64,000 nt of DNA, taken from Actinomadura sp. NBRC 104425 (GTDB taxonomy: Bacteria > Actinomycetota > Actinomycetes > Streptosporangiales > Streptosporangiaceae). Below the pieces are notes generated by a model. The model worked only from the letters and a program-made list of their open reading frames with translations, ran no database searches and had not been told where the DNA came from. The position numbers and the translations under genes are program-made. Location: positions 1 to 64,000 of the forward strand of contig NZ_BSTN01000023.1 in the NCBI RefSeq assembly GCF_030269545.1, in the 5' to 3' direction. Shown here one piece after another: positions 17,790 through 27,757 of this stretch (its first letter is position 1; each line of letters opens with the position of its first letter).

Positions 17790-19367
17790 TCAGCGCTCCG
17801 GACGGTGCAGGACGACATAGCCGCCGGACCGGAACACCTTCCGGTAGCCCGACTCGACGAGCACCTGGACGCGGCGGCGCTGCTCGTCCAGCGAGCCGAA
17901 GGGGAAGGTGTGGCGTTCCACGTCGGCCACCACCCACGGCGCGCCGCGCGGGCGCTCGTCCCACAGCAGCACCCGGGCGCGCGCCGTCAGGGCCGGGCCG
18001 AGCCGGTTCGCCGCCTCCACCAGCACGCCGTCGGGCACCCTGGCCACCGCCTCGGCCGCGGCCCGCGCACGCTCGTCGCGCCGCAGGTACGAGGGATCCC
18101 CCAGGTCGCCGAAGGCGAAGAAGGGCACGGTCACGGCCGCGGCCACCAGCAGCGCCCCGGCCACGGGCGGGTGCACCGGCCACCGGTCGGGCCGCACGCG
18201 CTCCCACAGCGCGGCCAGGCGGTCGTGCGGGGAGCGCAGCCGCGCCGCGCCGTCCACGGCCGCGATGACCAGCACGGCGATCAGGAAGGCGTTGTAGTGG
18301 TACTCGGGCTTCCACCAGTTGGGGAAGGAGCCGGCCAGCATGCGCTCGGCCAGCAGCGGCACGACGGTCAGGGTGATCGGCGACCGCAGCGGCAGCAACA
18401 GCAGCGGCAGGACCAGCAGCGCCGTGGTCCACGGCTTCGTCACCGGGGTGACCAGCGTGATCACCGCGTCCCACGGGCGCGTCAGCACGTGCCACACGGC
18501 CTGCGGCAGGTCGTCGCCCAGCGAGCCGTACGCCCAGTAGTAGTCGCCGTCGCCGCCGAACGCGGGGATCAGCACCCGCGACGCCGCCCACGTCGCGACC
18601 GCCCCGGCGGCGACCAGGCCCGCCCCGAGGCGGCGTTCGCCGTGCCGGGTCAGCAGGTAGAGGCCGAAACCCGCCAGCAGCAGCCCCATGTCCTCCTTGA
18701 CCAGCAGCAGCGCGGCGGCGGCCAGCAGGGCCTGGCCGCGGCGGCCCGCGTCGTGCCGCTCCACCGCCAGCGCCGACAGCAGCGGGACGAACGCGACCTC
18801 GTGGAAGTCGAACGCCAGCGCCTCGGCGACCGGCCAGGACAGCGCGTAGGCGCCCGCGGCGCAGTAGGCGGCGCGCGTGCCCAGGCGGCGGCGCGCGTAC
18901 CGCCAGATCGGCGTGATCGCCGCGGCGAACAGCACCGCCTGCGCGACCAGCAGCGTGCCGGGCCCGTCGTGGATCCGGTACAGCGGAGCCAGCAGCGCCA
19001 GGATGGGTGAGAAGTGGTCCCCCAGGATCGAGAAGTCGGGCCCGAAACCGTTGTGGACGCCCTTGACCATGGCCACCGGCGCGCCGAACTCGCTGTAGGA
19101 CCGGACGGCCTGGTCGAAGATGACCAGGTCGTAGGTACCGGCGCGGAACGTCCGCAGCCGCAGCAGGGAGAACGCCGCGTACACCGCCGCCGCGCCCGCG
19201 ACCATCGCCACCACGGGTACGGCCACCCGCACGGACCGTCGCCGGACTTCGGCCCGCCGGAACCCGCCGGGAACCCCCTCAGCCGCAACCGCCTCCGCCA
19301 CGGGCCAGGACGCTACCAGCACCGGCCGGTGCCCGAATCCGGCGCCGACCGCCCCGGGCGTCCGCAA
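17790..19367 (-). CDS. DUF2079 polytopic membrane protein
   Basis: A 525-residue membrane protein with about ten hydrophobic segments. After the first helix comes TYDLVIFDQAVRSYSEFGAP, then LGDHFSPILALLAPLYRI, the block that defines DUF2079. ALAFDFHEVAFVPLL and LVKEDMGLLLAGFGLYLL are further family motifs. The C-terminal 110 residues are soluble and lie outside. Architecture resembles lipid-sugar-dependent GT-C glycosyltransferases; the activity is unproven. TTG 19367 has no good ribosome site; an internal GTG or translational coupling to padR, which ends 6 nt upstream, is possible. Confidence 0.8.
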   Translation of the reverse strand: MRTPGAVGAGFGHRPVLVASWPVAEAVAAEGVPGGFRRAEVRRRSVRVAVPVVAMVAGAAAVYAAFSLLRLRTFRAGTYDLVIFDQAVRSYSEFGAPVAMVKGVHNGFGPDFSILGDHFSPILALLAPLYRIHDGPGTLLVAQAVLFAAAITPIWRYARRRLGTRAAYCAAGAYALSWPVAEALAFDFHEVAFVPLLSALAVERHDAGRRGQALLAAAALLLVKEDMGLLLAGFGLYLLTRHGERRLGAGLVAAGAVATWAASRVLIPAFGGDGDYYWAYGSLGDDLPQAVWHVLTRPWDAVITLVTPVTKPWTTALLVLPLLLLPLRSPITLTVVPLLAERMLAGSFPNWWKPEYHYNAFLIAVLVIAAVDGAARLRSPHDRLAALWERVRPDRWPVHPPVAGALLVAAAVTVPFFAFGDLGDPSYLRRDERARAAAEAVARVPDGVLVEAANRLGPALTARARVLLWDERPRGAPWVVADVERHTFPFGSLDEQRRRVQVLVESGYRKVFRSGGYVVLHRPER

Positions 19368-19373
19368 TAACGG

Positions 19374-19955
19374 TCAGCGCAGCTCGCCGGCGGCCGGCTC
19401 GCGCGCGGTCGTCCGCGCCACGGCTGAGGGCCCGCCGTCCAGCAGGTAGGACTCGCAGTGGTCCAGCCAGCGCACCTCGGCCTCGGACTGCATGATCATC
19501 GACTCCAGCACCAGCCGCCACGCCCGGTCGCCGGGCGCGGACGGCACGCCGGGGTCGTCGCCCCTCAGCCGGGTCAGCTCCTGCAGGGTGCGCAGCGTGG
19601 CGGTGCGCTGGGCCCGCACGACCCCGCGCACGTCGACGCCCGGCGTGGTGACGGCCAGGGCGAGCTTGATGGCCAGTTCGTCGCGGGGGCGGTCGCCGCG
19701 GGCCACGGGCGTGGCGAACCACCGCCGCACGTCCTCCCGGCCGGCCGGGGTGATGCGGTAGACGAGGCGGCCCTCGTCGTCGGCGCCCACCCGGGTCACC
19801 AGTTCGTCGCGCTCCAACCTGGACAGCGTGGCGTAGACCTGCCCGATGTTGAGCGGCCATGTCGCACCGGTCGAGGCCTCGAACTCGGCGCGCAGCTGGT
19901 AGCCGTAGCGGGGCCCCTGGGCCAGCAGGGCCAGGAGGCCATAGCGGATCGACAT
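19374..19955 (-). CDS. PadR family transcriptional regulator
   Basis: A 193-residue regulator. The PadR winged helix is at the N-terminus: MSIRYGLLALLAQGPRYGYQL, shown in part, then GQVYATLSRLERDELVTRVG and YRITPAGREDVRRWF. A C-terminal dimerisation helix region with Vir-type features follows. The ATG at 19955 begins the motif. The stop is 6 nt before the DUF2079 start, so the two form an operon and PadR may control the membrane protein. A palindrome ATAC-CGC-GTAT lies 34 nt upstream and is a candidate autoregulatory site. The ligand is unknown. Confidence 0.9.
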   Translation of the reverse strand: MSIRYGLLALLAQGPRYGYQLRAEFEASTGATWPLNIGQVYATLSRLERDELVTRVGADDEGRLVYRITPAGREDVRRWFATPVARGDRPRDELAIKLALAVTTPGVDVRGVVRAQRTATLRTLQELTRLRGDDPGVPSAPGDRAWRLVLESMIMQSEAEVRWLDHCESYLLDGGPSAVARTTAREPAAGELR

Positions 19956-19989
19956 GGCCCCACCGTCGCAGACGGCGTATGCGGAGGCA

Positions 19990-20000
19990 ATACCGCGTAT
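19990..20000. promoter_or_regulatory. Candidate PadR operator
   Basis: ATACCGCGTAT is an 11-bp inverted repeat (arms ATAC/GTAT) 34 nt upstream of padR and 65 nt upstream of the divergent gene at 20066. GCGTATGC occurs twice nearby (19975-19982 and 19995-20002), giving a direct-repeat context as well. Confidence 0.45.
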
Positions 20001-20065
20001 GCACACGGACGACACGCGGCGCCGCCTCACCCCGGCCGGTCGGCGGCCCCCTTAACGTAGCCTCC

Positions 20066-20857
20066 GTGACCCCGGATTCCGCCACCAGCCTCCTGCGCGA
20101 CATGCTGCGCGTGTACGACCACCGGTTCCTGGACCTCGACGGCGCCGCCCGGCGTGGCATGGTGGCCGGGACGCGGCAGATGCTCGCCGACGGCGGCCTC
20201 GCCGACGCCGCCGACCGCACCGCCCTGCCCGCCGCGTACCGGCTGCGCGCCTTCTGCATCCGCCACGACCTGCAGGAGGAGCTGGAGCGCCTGGTCCGCG
20301 ACGAGGTCGAGGGCGTCGAGGTCGGCACGGTCGTGGTGGGCGGCCGGGTGTACGCGGTCTACCCGTACCTGCGCGGCGTGCCCCGCCAGGACGCCGACGT
20401 CACCGCCGAGATCGGCCTGGACCACCGGCTGGACGCGGTCGGCTGGCAGGGCGGCGCGCGGCTGCGGGTGCGCGGTCACGCCGCGGTGCAGCGCGTGCAG
20501 GCGCGCGAGACCAAGGTCGAGCTGATCCTGCGGGAGCGGGGCTCGGGGGTGGAGCACCACTTCCCCGCCGAGCCGGGCGAGGAGGGCTTCACCGCCTACG
20601 CCGACATCGCCGCCGCGGGCCCGGGCCGCTGGGACGCCTTCGTCGCCGCCGAGGCGCTCGGGATCCGCCGCGAGGAGCGCCTGGGCAGCATCCGCGGCCC
20701 CAAGCTGAAGACCGAGCCGCGGCAGCGCCTGCTGGGCCCCGCCACCGAGGCCACCGCCTACTTCACCAAGGGCGGCCACCTGGCCGTCCTGGTCAGGGAC
20801 GCCGACCGCCGCCCCTCCCCGTTCGCCCGCCTGCGCCGCCTCCTCGCCCGCTCCTGA
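20066..20857 (+). CDS. Unrecognised 263-residue protein
   Basis: No family was recognised with confidence. The N-terminal third is helical (LRDMLRVYDHRFLDLDGAA...) and includes LPAAYRLRAFCIRHDLQEELERLV, which resembles C-terminal regions of actinobacterial teichoic-acid-type glycosyltransferases. The rest is beta-rich (GTVVVGGRVYAVYPYLRG; ARLRVRGHAAVQRVQ). No signal peptide or membrane segment. The GTG at 20066 has no Shine-Dalgarno. TAACGT at 20053-20058 ends 7 nt upstream, which suits a leaderless message. It is divergent from padR and may be its target. It could be a detached accessory domain of a cell-wall glycosyltransferase; low confidence. Confidence 0.6.
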   Translation: MTPDSATSLLRDMLRVYDHRFLDLDGAARRGMVAGTRQMLADGGLADAADRTALPAAYRLRAFCIRHDLQEELERLVRDEVEGVEVGTVVVGGRVYAVYPYLRGVPRQDADVTAEIGLDHRLDAVGWQGGARLRVRGHAAVQRVQARETKVELILRERGSGVEHHFPAEPGEEGFTAYADIAAAGPGRWDAFVAAEALGIRREERLGSIRGPKLKTEPRQRLLGPATEATAYFTKGGHLAVLVRDADRRPSPFARLRRLLARS

Positions 20858-20894
20858 CGCGTTTCCCGACGCGCGGGCGCCCCGGAAAAGCCGC

Positions 20895-20930
20895 GTGCGC
20901 CCGGCCCGGCGTCGGCCGGACCGGGCGCAC
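20895..20930. terminator. Terminator-like hairpin between convergent genes
   Basis: Arms GTGCGCCCGG (20895-20904) and CCGGGCGCAC (20921-20930) pair over 10 bp between the stop of the 20066 gene and the ilvC stop. It could terminate transcription from both sides. Confidence 0.6.
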
Positions 20931-20972
20931 ACTCGTCGACCGCGCGTCCCGGAGACGGGGCTCAGACGGTGC

Positions 20973-21983
<1,011 letters not shown>

Positions 21984-22022
21984 TCACGTGGTGTTGCTCG
22001 CTGTTTCAGGGGCGGCGCCGCG

Positions 22023-22547
22023 TCACGCGCTGCGTTCCAGGGCGCGCAGCGACCGGTCGGTGATGGACCGGGCGCCGCGGCCGATGGCCACCATGCCCGA
22101 CTGCACCAGTTCCTTGATGCCGAAGGGCTCCAGGACACGGATGAAGGCGTCCAGCTTGTCGCGGTTGCCGGTGGCCTCGATGGTGACCGCGTCCGGCGCC
22201 ACGTCGACGACCTTGGCGCGGAACAACTGGACGGTCTCCAGCACCTGCGACCGGGTCTCGGCGTCGGCGCGGACCTTGACCAGCACCAGCTCGCGCTGCA
22301 CCGAGGACGACGGGTCGAGCTCGACGATCTTCAGCACGTTGATCAGCTTGTTCAGCTGCTTGGTGACCTGTTCGAGCGGGAGCTCCTCGACGTTGACCAC
22401 GATCGTCATGCGGGAGATCTCGGGGTGCTCGGTGGTGCCCACGGCGAGCGACTCGATGTTGAACCCGCGCCGGGAGAACAGGGACGCCACCCGAGCGAGG
22501 ATGCCCGGCGTGTTCTCCACCAGGACCGACAGCGTGTGCTGGCTCAT
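22023..22547 (-). CDS. ilvN: Acetolactate synthase small (regulatory) subunit
   Basis: A 174-residue regulatory subunit that binds valine and activates IlvB. An N-terminal ACT domain (HTLSVLVENTPGILARVASLFSRRG in part, then NIESLAVG) is followed by a second ACT-like domain with RELVLVKVRAD and the C-terminal SGMVAIGRGARS. The frame is open upstream to 22751, but ATG 22547 starts the ACT domain, 4 nt after the ilvB stop, so translation is probably coupled. Length matches actinobacterial IlvN/IlvH. Confidence 0.95.
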   Translation of the reverse strand: MSQHTLSVLVENTPGILARVASLFSRRGFNIESLAVGTTEHPEISRMTIVVNVEELPLEQVTKQLNKLINVLKIVELDPSSSVQRELVLVKVRADAETRSQVLETVQLFRAKVVDVAPDAVTIEATGNRDKLDAFIRVLEPFGIKELVQSGMVAIGRGARSITDRSLRALERSA

Positions 22548-22551
22548 CGGG

Positions 22552-24297
22552 TCAGTCTCCGTTCTCCCAGTCGGGGGCCATATCCCGGGCGATCTTGATG
22601 TCGTCGTTGCTGGTTCCCGCGGCGACCATCGGCCAGACCATGGCGTCGTGGTGGACGACGAAGTCGATGACCACCGGCGCGTCGTTGATCTCCATGGCCT
22701 TGGCGATGGTGGCGTCGACGTCCTCGGTGCGGTCGCAGCGCAGCCCGACACAACCGTACGCCTCGGCCAGCTTGACGAAGTCGGGGACCCGGCGGCTGTG
22801 CAGGTTGGTGTTGGAGTAGCGCTCGTTGTAGAACAGCGTCTGCCACTGCCGGACCATGCCCAGATTGCCGTTGTTGATGACGGCGACCTTGATCGGGATT
22901 CCCTCGATCGCGCAGGTGGCCAGCTCCTGGTTGGTCATCTGGAAGCAGCCGTCGCCGTCGATCGCCCACACCTGCGCGTCGGGCGCGGCGACCTTGGCGC
23001 CCATCGCGGCCGGGACGGCGTAGCCCATGGTGCCGGCGCCGCCGGAGTTGAGGAACGCGCCGGGCCGCTCGTACTTGATGAACTGCGCCGCCCACATCTG
23101 GTGCTGGCCGACGCCCGCGACGTAGTAGGCCTCGGGACCGGCCAGCTGCCCGATCCGCTCGATGACGTACTGGGGCGACAGCGATCCGTCGGCGGGGTGG
23201 TCGTAGCCGAGCGGGTAGGTCTTCCGCCAGGCGCGCAGCTGGCGCCACCACTCCTCGTAGTCGCCGCGGCGGCCGGCGTCGTGCTCGGCCTGGACCGCCA
23301 CGATCAGGTCGGCCAGCACCTCGCGGGCGTCACCGACGATCGGGACGTCGGCGTGCCGGTTCTTGGAGATCTCGGCCGGGTCGATGTCGGCGTGCACCAC
23401 CTTGGCGTCCGGCGCGAAGCTGGACAGCTGGCCGGTGACCCGGTCGTCGAACCGGGCGCCGAGGGCGACCAGCAGGTCGGCGCGCTGCAGCGCGCCGACC
23501 GCGCCGACGCTGCCGTGCATGCCGGGCATGCCCATGTGCAGGGGGTGGCTGTCGGGCAGCGCGCCCTTGGCCATCAGGGTGGTGACGACGGGCGCCCCGG
23601 TCAGCTCCGCCAGCACCTTCAGCTCGGCGGACGCCTTGGCCTTCAGCACGCCGCCGCCGACGTACAGCACCGGCCGCTTCGCCTGGACGATCAGCCGTGC
23701 CGCCTCGCGGACCTGCTTGGAGTGCGGCCGGGTGACCGGGCGGTAGCCGGGCAGGTGCATGGTGACCGGCCAGCTGAACTCGACGGTGGCCTGCAGCGCG
23801 TCCTTGGCGATGTCGACCAGCACCGGCCCGGGGCGGCCGGTGGAGGCGATGTGGAACGCCTCGGCGATCGTGCGGGCGATGTCGTCGGCCTTGGTGACCA
23901 GGAAGTTGTGCTTGGTGATCGGCATGGTGATGCCGGAGATGTCGGCCTCCTGGAAGCCGTCGGTGCCGATCAGCGGGGTCGCCACCTGCCCGGTGATCGC
24001 CACGATCGGCACCGAGTCCATGTAGGCGTCGGAGATCGCGGTGACCAGGTTGGTGGCGCCCGGCCCGCTGGTGGCCATGCAGACGCCGACCTTGCCGGTG
24101 ACCATGGCGTAACCCTGGGCCGCGTGCCCGGCGCCCTGCTCGTGCCGCACCAGGATGTGACGGAGCTTGCTGGAGTCGTACAGCGGGTCGTAGGCCGGGA
24201 GGATGGCGCCTCCCGGGATGCCGAACACGGTGTCGACGCCGACATTCTCCAGGGCGCGGACCAGCGCCTGGGCTCCCGTCATCTGTTCGGTCGTCAT
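22552..24297 (-). CDS. ilvB: Acetolactate synthase large subunit
   Basis: A 581-residue ThDP-dependent enzyme that condenses pyruvate with pyruvate or 2-oxobutyrate. It shows the TPP-domain order: [15 protein letters not shown], the conserved Glu in [14 protein letters not shown], an FAD-like central domain, and the ThDP motif [12 protein letters not shown] followed by [23 protein letters not shown] is typical of biosynthetic AHAS. The ATG at 24297 follows AAGGAACAGG. The gene is preceded by a leader peptide, a pause hairpin and a U-tract terminator (24387-24495), so its transcription is very likely attenuated by branched-chain amino acids. Confidence 0.97.
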   Translation of the reverse strand: MTTEQMTGAQALVRALENVGVDTVFGIPGGAILPAYDPLYDSSKLRHILVRHEQGAGHAAQGYAMVTGKVGVCMATSGPGATNLVTAISDAYMDSVPIVAITGQVATPLIGTDGFQEADISGITMPITKHNFLVTKADDIARTIAEAFHIASTGRPGPVLVDIAKDALQATVEFSWPVTMHLPGYRPVTRPHSKQVREAARLIVQAKRPVLYVGGGVLKAKASAELKVLAELTGAPVVTTLMAKGALPDSHPLHMGMPGMHGSVGAVGALQRADLLVALGARFDDRVTGQLSSFAPDAKVVHADIDPAEISKNRHADVPIVGDAREVLADLIVAVQAEHDAGRRGDYEEWWRQLRAWRKTYPLGYDHPADGSLSPQYVIERIGQLAGPEAYYVAGVGQHQMWAAQFIKYERPGAFLNSGGAGTMGYAVPAAMGAKVAAPDAQVWAIDGDGCFQMTNQELATCAIEGIPIKVAVINNGNLGMVRQWQTLFYNERYSNTNLHSRRVPDFVKLAEAYGCVGLRCDRTEDVDATIAKAMEINDAPVVIDFVVHHDAMVWPMVAAGTSNDDIKIARDMAPDWENGD

Positions 24298-24386
24298 GTT
24301 CCTGTTCCTTGGGAGAGGTCGGTGTGGCCTTGACCGCCGGACGCGCGGCCGCGGGTCGCGGCCGCTTCACGGGTCACGCGGCCAAC

Positions 24387-24407
24387 AAAAAACCCCCGCC
24401 GCCGGGT
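24387..24407 (-). terminator. ilvB attenuator: terminator with U-tract
   Basis: On the minus strand, a GC-rich hairpin (CCCG-GCGG-CGGG core) is followed by GGT and a run of six Us (24387-24392), 90 nt before ilvB. The stem is short and has alternative pairings. The U-tract and position after the leader hairpin make it the likely attenuation terminator. Confidence 0.7.
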
Positions 24408-24421
24408 GACGGTCGAGGGAA

Positions 24422-24457
24422 GCGCGCAGGACGAAGGGACTCGGTCAGCCTGCGCGC
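24422..24457 (-). promoter_or_regulatory. ilvB attenuator: pause (1:2) hairpin
   Basis: Arms GCGCGCAGG (24422-24430) and CCTGCGCGC (24449-24457) pair perfectly over 9 bp. The leader stop TGA lies at the loop edge, just as in the cimA leader. Confidence 0.75.
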
Positions 24458-24495
24458 CGACCAAGTACTACGAGAATGCGGGAAGTGCTCTGCAC
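24445..24495 (-). CDS. ilvB leader peptide, Ile-Leu-Val-Val-Leu run
   Basis: A 16-codon ORF, MQSTSRILVVLGRRAG, starts with GTG at 24495. Codons 7-11 (ATT CTC GTA GTA CTT) encode I-L-V-V-L, and ATT, GTA and CTT are rare in this GC-rich genome, which would strengthen stalling. It matches the known style of actinobacterial ilvB leader peptides. An in-frame ATG exists at 24546, but it touches the palindrome and would lie upstream of the predicted transcript start. A -10-like GAGAGT ends 7 nt before the GTG. Confidence 0.85.
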   Translation of the reverse strand: MQSTSRILVVLGRRAG

Positions 24496-24502
24496 GGGCC
24501 CC

Positions 24503-24531
24503 ACTCTCGCCGACTTCGCGCCGCTGGTCAA
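24503..24531 (-). promoter_or_regulatory. ilvB promoter, leaderless leader transcript
   Basis: On the minus strand, TTGACC (24526-24531) and GAGAGT (24503-24508) are separated by 17 nt. The -10 ends 7 nt before the leader GTG, so transcription should begin at or next to the start codon. Confidence 0.65.
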
Positions 24532-24547
24532 ATCCCTGGACGGCATA

Positions 24548-24562
24548 TCTCAGAATGTGAGA
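24548..24562 (-). promoter_or_regulatory. Shared BCAA palindrome upstream of ilvB
   Basis: TCTCACATTCTGAGA on the minus strand has TCTCA/TGAGA arms, 52 nt upstream of the leader GTG and upstream of the -35. It matches the sites at cimA and leuB. An upstream position relative to -35 suits an activator; IclR-type BCAA regulators (NdgR/LtbR) are candidates from established knowledge, not from this sequence. Confidence 0.7.
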
Positions 24563-24620
24563 CGGCGATGGGGCGGGACGGGCCCTTTCCGGCCGCCGTC
24601 CCCGCAGGTCAGGGCGGTGT

Positions 24621-27600
24621 TCAGCCGGCGGACAGCGCGGAGTCCTCCAGCGGCAGCGTCACCTCGCTCGGCGCGTCCTTCACCTTGAGGTTGGTGCGCA
24701 CCAGCGACGCGACGCGCCCGGCGGCCATCGGACGGGCCACCAGGTAGCCCTGGCCGCGCGGGCAGCCCATCTCGCGCAGCAGCTCCAGCTGCTCGGGCCG
24801 CTCGATGCCCTCGGCCACCACGGTCAGCCCGAGATCGCTGCCGAGCCGCACGATGGTGCGGGTGAGCAGGGTGAGGGTCTCGTCCCGGCCCAGCCCGGCC
24901 ACGAACGACGGGTCGATCTTGATGACGTCCACGGGGAGCTGCCCCAGGTAGGCCAGCGAGGCGTAGCCGGTGCCGAAGTCGTCGATGGCCAGCCGCACGC
25001 CCAGGTCGCGCAGCTGCGACAGCCGCGCCACGCTCTGCCCGGCGTCCTCGACCAGCACCTCCTCGCGCACCTCGACCGTCAGCGCCTGCGGCGGAAGCCC
25101 GGTCTCCTCCAGCGCGGCCGCGACCGACTCCACGAAGCCGGGCGCGGCGATCTGCCGGGCGGTGAAGTTGACCGACACGCCGACCTCCCAGGAGTCGCGG
25201 CGCCAGCCCGCCACCTCCCGGCACGCCTCGCGCAGCACCCAGTCGCCCAGCGGGGTCATCAGGCCGGACTCCTCGGCCGGTCCGATGAACTCCTCCGGCG
25301 GCACCGCCTCGCTGCCCCGCCACCAGCGCACCAGCGCCTCCACGCCGGTGACGCGGGACGTCGCCAGGTCCACCACCGGCTGGAACTCGACGGCGAACTG
25401 CTCCTCGGCGAGCGCCCGCTGCAGGTCGCTGCCCAGCTCCAGGCGGCGTACCACGTCGGTGTGCATGTGCGGGGCGAACACCTCGACCCGGCCGCCGCCC
25501 AGCTCCTTGGCGCGGGCCATCGCCAGGTCGCCGTTGCGGATGAGGTCGGCTGCGCTGCGCCGCAGCCGCCGCTCGGCGTCGCCGGACGCGGCCGGCGCGC
25601 GCGGCCGGTCGGGTCCGGCCGCCGGCTCCCGGTCGCCGGCGAAGGCGATGCCGATGCTGGCGGTCAGCACGATGCCCTTGCCGCCGACCCGGTACGGCTC
25701 CTTCGACAGCGCGCGCAGCAGCCGCTCGGCGAGGTCGACGGCGGCCTGGGTGTCGGCGCCGGGGCCCGTGCGGGCGCCCGCGCCGGAAGCGTCCGGGGGG
25801 AGCTGGACGAGCACGGCGAACTCGTCGCCGCCCCAGCGCGCCACGGTGTCGTCGGCCTGCACGGCCGCGCGCAGCCGCCGCGCCGCCTGCGCCAGCACCT
25901 GGTCGCCGGCCGCGTGCCCGGCCGAGTCGTTGACCGCGGTGAACCCGTCGAGGTCGGCGAACAGCACCGCGACCCGGCCGCCGTCCGGCTGGTGCGACAG
26001 CAGCTCGCGGGTGCGCTCTTCGAAGTAGGCGCGGTTGGGCAGCCCGGTGAGCCCGTCGTGGAAGGTCAGGTGGGTGACCTGGCGTTGCAGCGCGGCCTGC
26101 TCGCTCAGGTCGCGGGTGGTCACCAGCAGCCGTCCGGGGGCCTCCCCGGTGCCGCTGTAGCGGGAGATCGTCGACTCGGTGGGCAGCCAGGTGCCGTCGG
26201 CGGCGCGGATGCGGAACGACAGCCGCAGGGAGTCGGTGTCCTCGTCGCGGACGACGCCGAGGTCGTCGTCGGACGGCGGGGGCGGGTCGTCGACCTCGGG
26301 GTCGTCCACGTCCGGCCCGGCCCCCTCCGCCGGACCGTCGGCGGAGTCGTCGGCGGGGTCGTCGAGGAACCCGCTGAACACCGCCCGCACCCGGGGCAGG
26401 TCCTCGGGGTGGATGATCTCGTGCAGGCGGCGGCCCAGCAGCTCGTCGGCGGTGTACCGGTACGTGCGCAGGGCGCCCGCGCTGGCGTACAGCACCACCG
26501 CGTCCAGACCGCAGATCAGCACCGCGTCGTTGATGCTCTCCGACAGCGCGCGGAAGTGCTCCTCGCCGGTGCGCACCGCGCCGCGCAGCGACTCGTTCTC
26601 GCGCAGGAGCTCGGCCAGCCGCGCCAGCAGCACGATCGTGGCCGACCCCGCCACCAGCGACACGACCGGTTCCAGGCCGTGCGTGGCGGTCAGCGAGTGC
26701 CCCGCGACGAACAGCGTCGCCGCGGCCGCCACCGCCGCCGTGGTGAGGCCGGGGCCGATCATCCGCCCGGCCCGCCCGTCGCCGGCCTCCTCGGCGGACG
26801 CGCCCTGCGGGGCGTCGATCGTCACGCCCTGCGGCACGTCGTCGACGTCCTCGCGGGGGGCGGCCTCGGCCGGGGCCGTCCAGGGGACGAGGACGAGCAG
26901 CAGCAGCGCGCCCAGCCGCAGGATGTCGGACGGGTCCTGGGCGGGGGCGCCGCCGCGCAGCCGTATCGCCAGCGTCACCACGTCGGCGACGGCGAGCGCG
27001 ACCAGCGCCGCGTAGCCCAGCCAGGCGGGGCGTCTGCGCCCGGGCCCGGCGCCCAGCACGAACGGCAGCGCCCCGCATACCAGCACCAGGTCGACCACCG
27101 GGTACAGCAGCTCCAGCAGGAACTCGCCCGGCGACTCGCCCGAGCCGTGGTACAGGTCGCTGAACAGGGCCACCCAGCCCAGCACGAACAGCGCGCATAC
27201 GCATACGTAGGTGTCGGCGGCATAGCGCAGCCAGGCCCGTACGTCCCGCGTCATCCGTATCGGCGCGACCAGCCCGACGACCAGGGAGAACACCGCGGCC
27301 AGGTAGAACAGGTCGGCCGCCGACAGCGACAGGGCGCTGCGGGTCGGCATGGCCGAGAACGCGGCGCTGCCCGCCGCGCCGAGGAACCAGCAGATGGCCG
27401 CGACGCCGTACCAGCGCCAGGAGGTCCGCCACACCGAGCCGCCGTCGGGCCCCTGCGGCCAGCCGGGCGCCGTGCCGCCGGCGCCGCGCGGACGGCGCGC
27501 GGCCAGCAGCAGCGACCCCGCCGCGGCGGCGGCCGCGGCGGCCTCCCCCCAGGCGACGAACAGCCGGCCGCCCCAGCCGAGGAGCGAGCCGAGGGCGTAG

Positions 27601-27686
27601 AGCACTCCCGCGACCGCGACCATGGCGACCGGCACCGTGCGCGGCGGCAACCGCCGCGGCAGCCGCCTGGCGTTCTCGCCGCTCAT
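24621..27686 (-). CDS. Membrane PAS-GGDEF-EAL cyclic-di-GMP protein
   Basis: A 1021-residue protein. Residues 1 to about 350 contain ten or so membrane helices. A PAS domain spans about 365-505, interrupted by an acidic Asp/Pro insert. The GGDEF domain has an intact WGGDEFAVLV near residue 618, and the EAL domain (about 745-1005) has GVEALVRW and DDFGTGYASL with catalytic acids. It could therefore both make and degrade c-di-GMP, a developmental signal in sporulating actinomycetes; which activity dominates cannot be read. The ATG at 27686 overlaps the stop of an upstream repeat-containing frame by 4 nt (ATGA). Three other uncoupled genes separate it from the second GGDEF-EAL gene. Confidence 0.93.
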   Translation of the reverse strand: MSGENARRLPRRLPPRTVPVAMVAVAGVLYALGSLLGWGGRLFVAWGEAAAAAAAAGSLLLAARRPRGAGGTAPGWPQGPDGGSVWRTSWRWYGVAAICWFLGAAGSAAFSAMPTRSALSLSAADLFYLAAVFSLVVGLVAPIRMTRDVRAWLRYAADTYVCVCALFVLGWVALFSDLYHGSGESPGEFLLELLYPVVDLVLVCGALPFVLGAGPGRRRPAWLGYAALVALAVADVVTLAIRLRGGAPAQDPSDILRLGALLLLVLVPWTAPAEAAPREDVDDVPQGVTIDAPQGASAEEAGDGRAGRMIGPGLTTAAVAAAATLFVAGHSLTATHGLEPVVSLVAGSATIVLLARLAELLRENESLRGAVRTGEEHFRALSESINDAVLICGLDAVVLYASAGALRTYRYTADELLGRRLHEIIHPEDLPRVRAVFSGFLDDPADDSADGPAEGAGPDVDDPEVDDPPPPSDDDLGVVRDEDTDSLRLSFRIRAADGTWLPTESTISRYSGTGEAPGRLLVTTRDLSEQAALQRQVTHLTFHDGLTGLPNRAYFEERTRELLSHQPDGGRVAVLFADLDGFTAVNDSAGHAAGDQVLAQAARRLRAAVQADDTVARWGGDEFAVLVQLPPDASGAGARTGPGADTQAAVDLAERLLRALSKEPYRVGGKGIVLTASIGIAFAGDREPAAGPDRPRAPAASGDAERRLRRSAADLIRNGDLAMARAKELGGGRVEVFAPHMHTDVVRRLELGSDLQRALAEEQFAVEFQPVVDLATSRVTGVEALVRWWRGSEAVPPEEFIGPAEESGLMTPLGDWVLREACREVAGWRRDSWEVGVSVNFTARQIAAPGFVESVAAALEETGLPPQALTVEVREEVLVEDAGQSVARLSQLRDLGVRLAIDDFGTGYASLAYLGQLPVDVIKIDPSFVAGLGRDETLTLLTRTIVRLGSDLGLTVVAEGIERPEQLELLREMGCPRGQGYLVARPMAAGRVASLVRTNLKVKDAPSEVTLPLEDSALSAG

Positions 27687-27757
27687 CGCGCCGTGTCCCT
27701 TTCTGCGCCGTCGGGGCGGACGGCCCCGATCGGGCGCTGCGCCGCGCCCGCTGCTTC

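Noticed and set aside
24550-27432. 960-codon open frame on the minus strand within the GGDEF-EAL gene
   Set aside because: Out of phase with a complete GGDEF-EAL protein; composition is Arg/Gly/Ala-rich with no motif, the usual shadow in GC-rich DNA.
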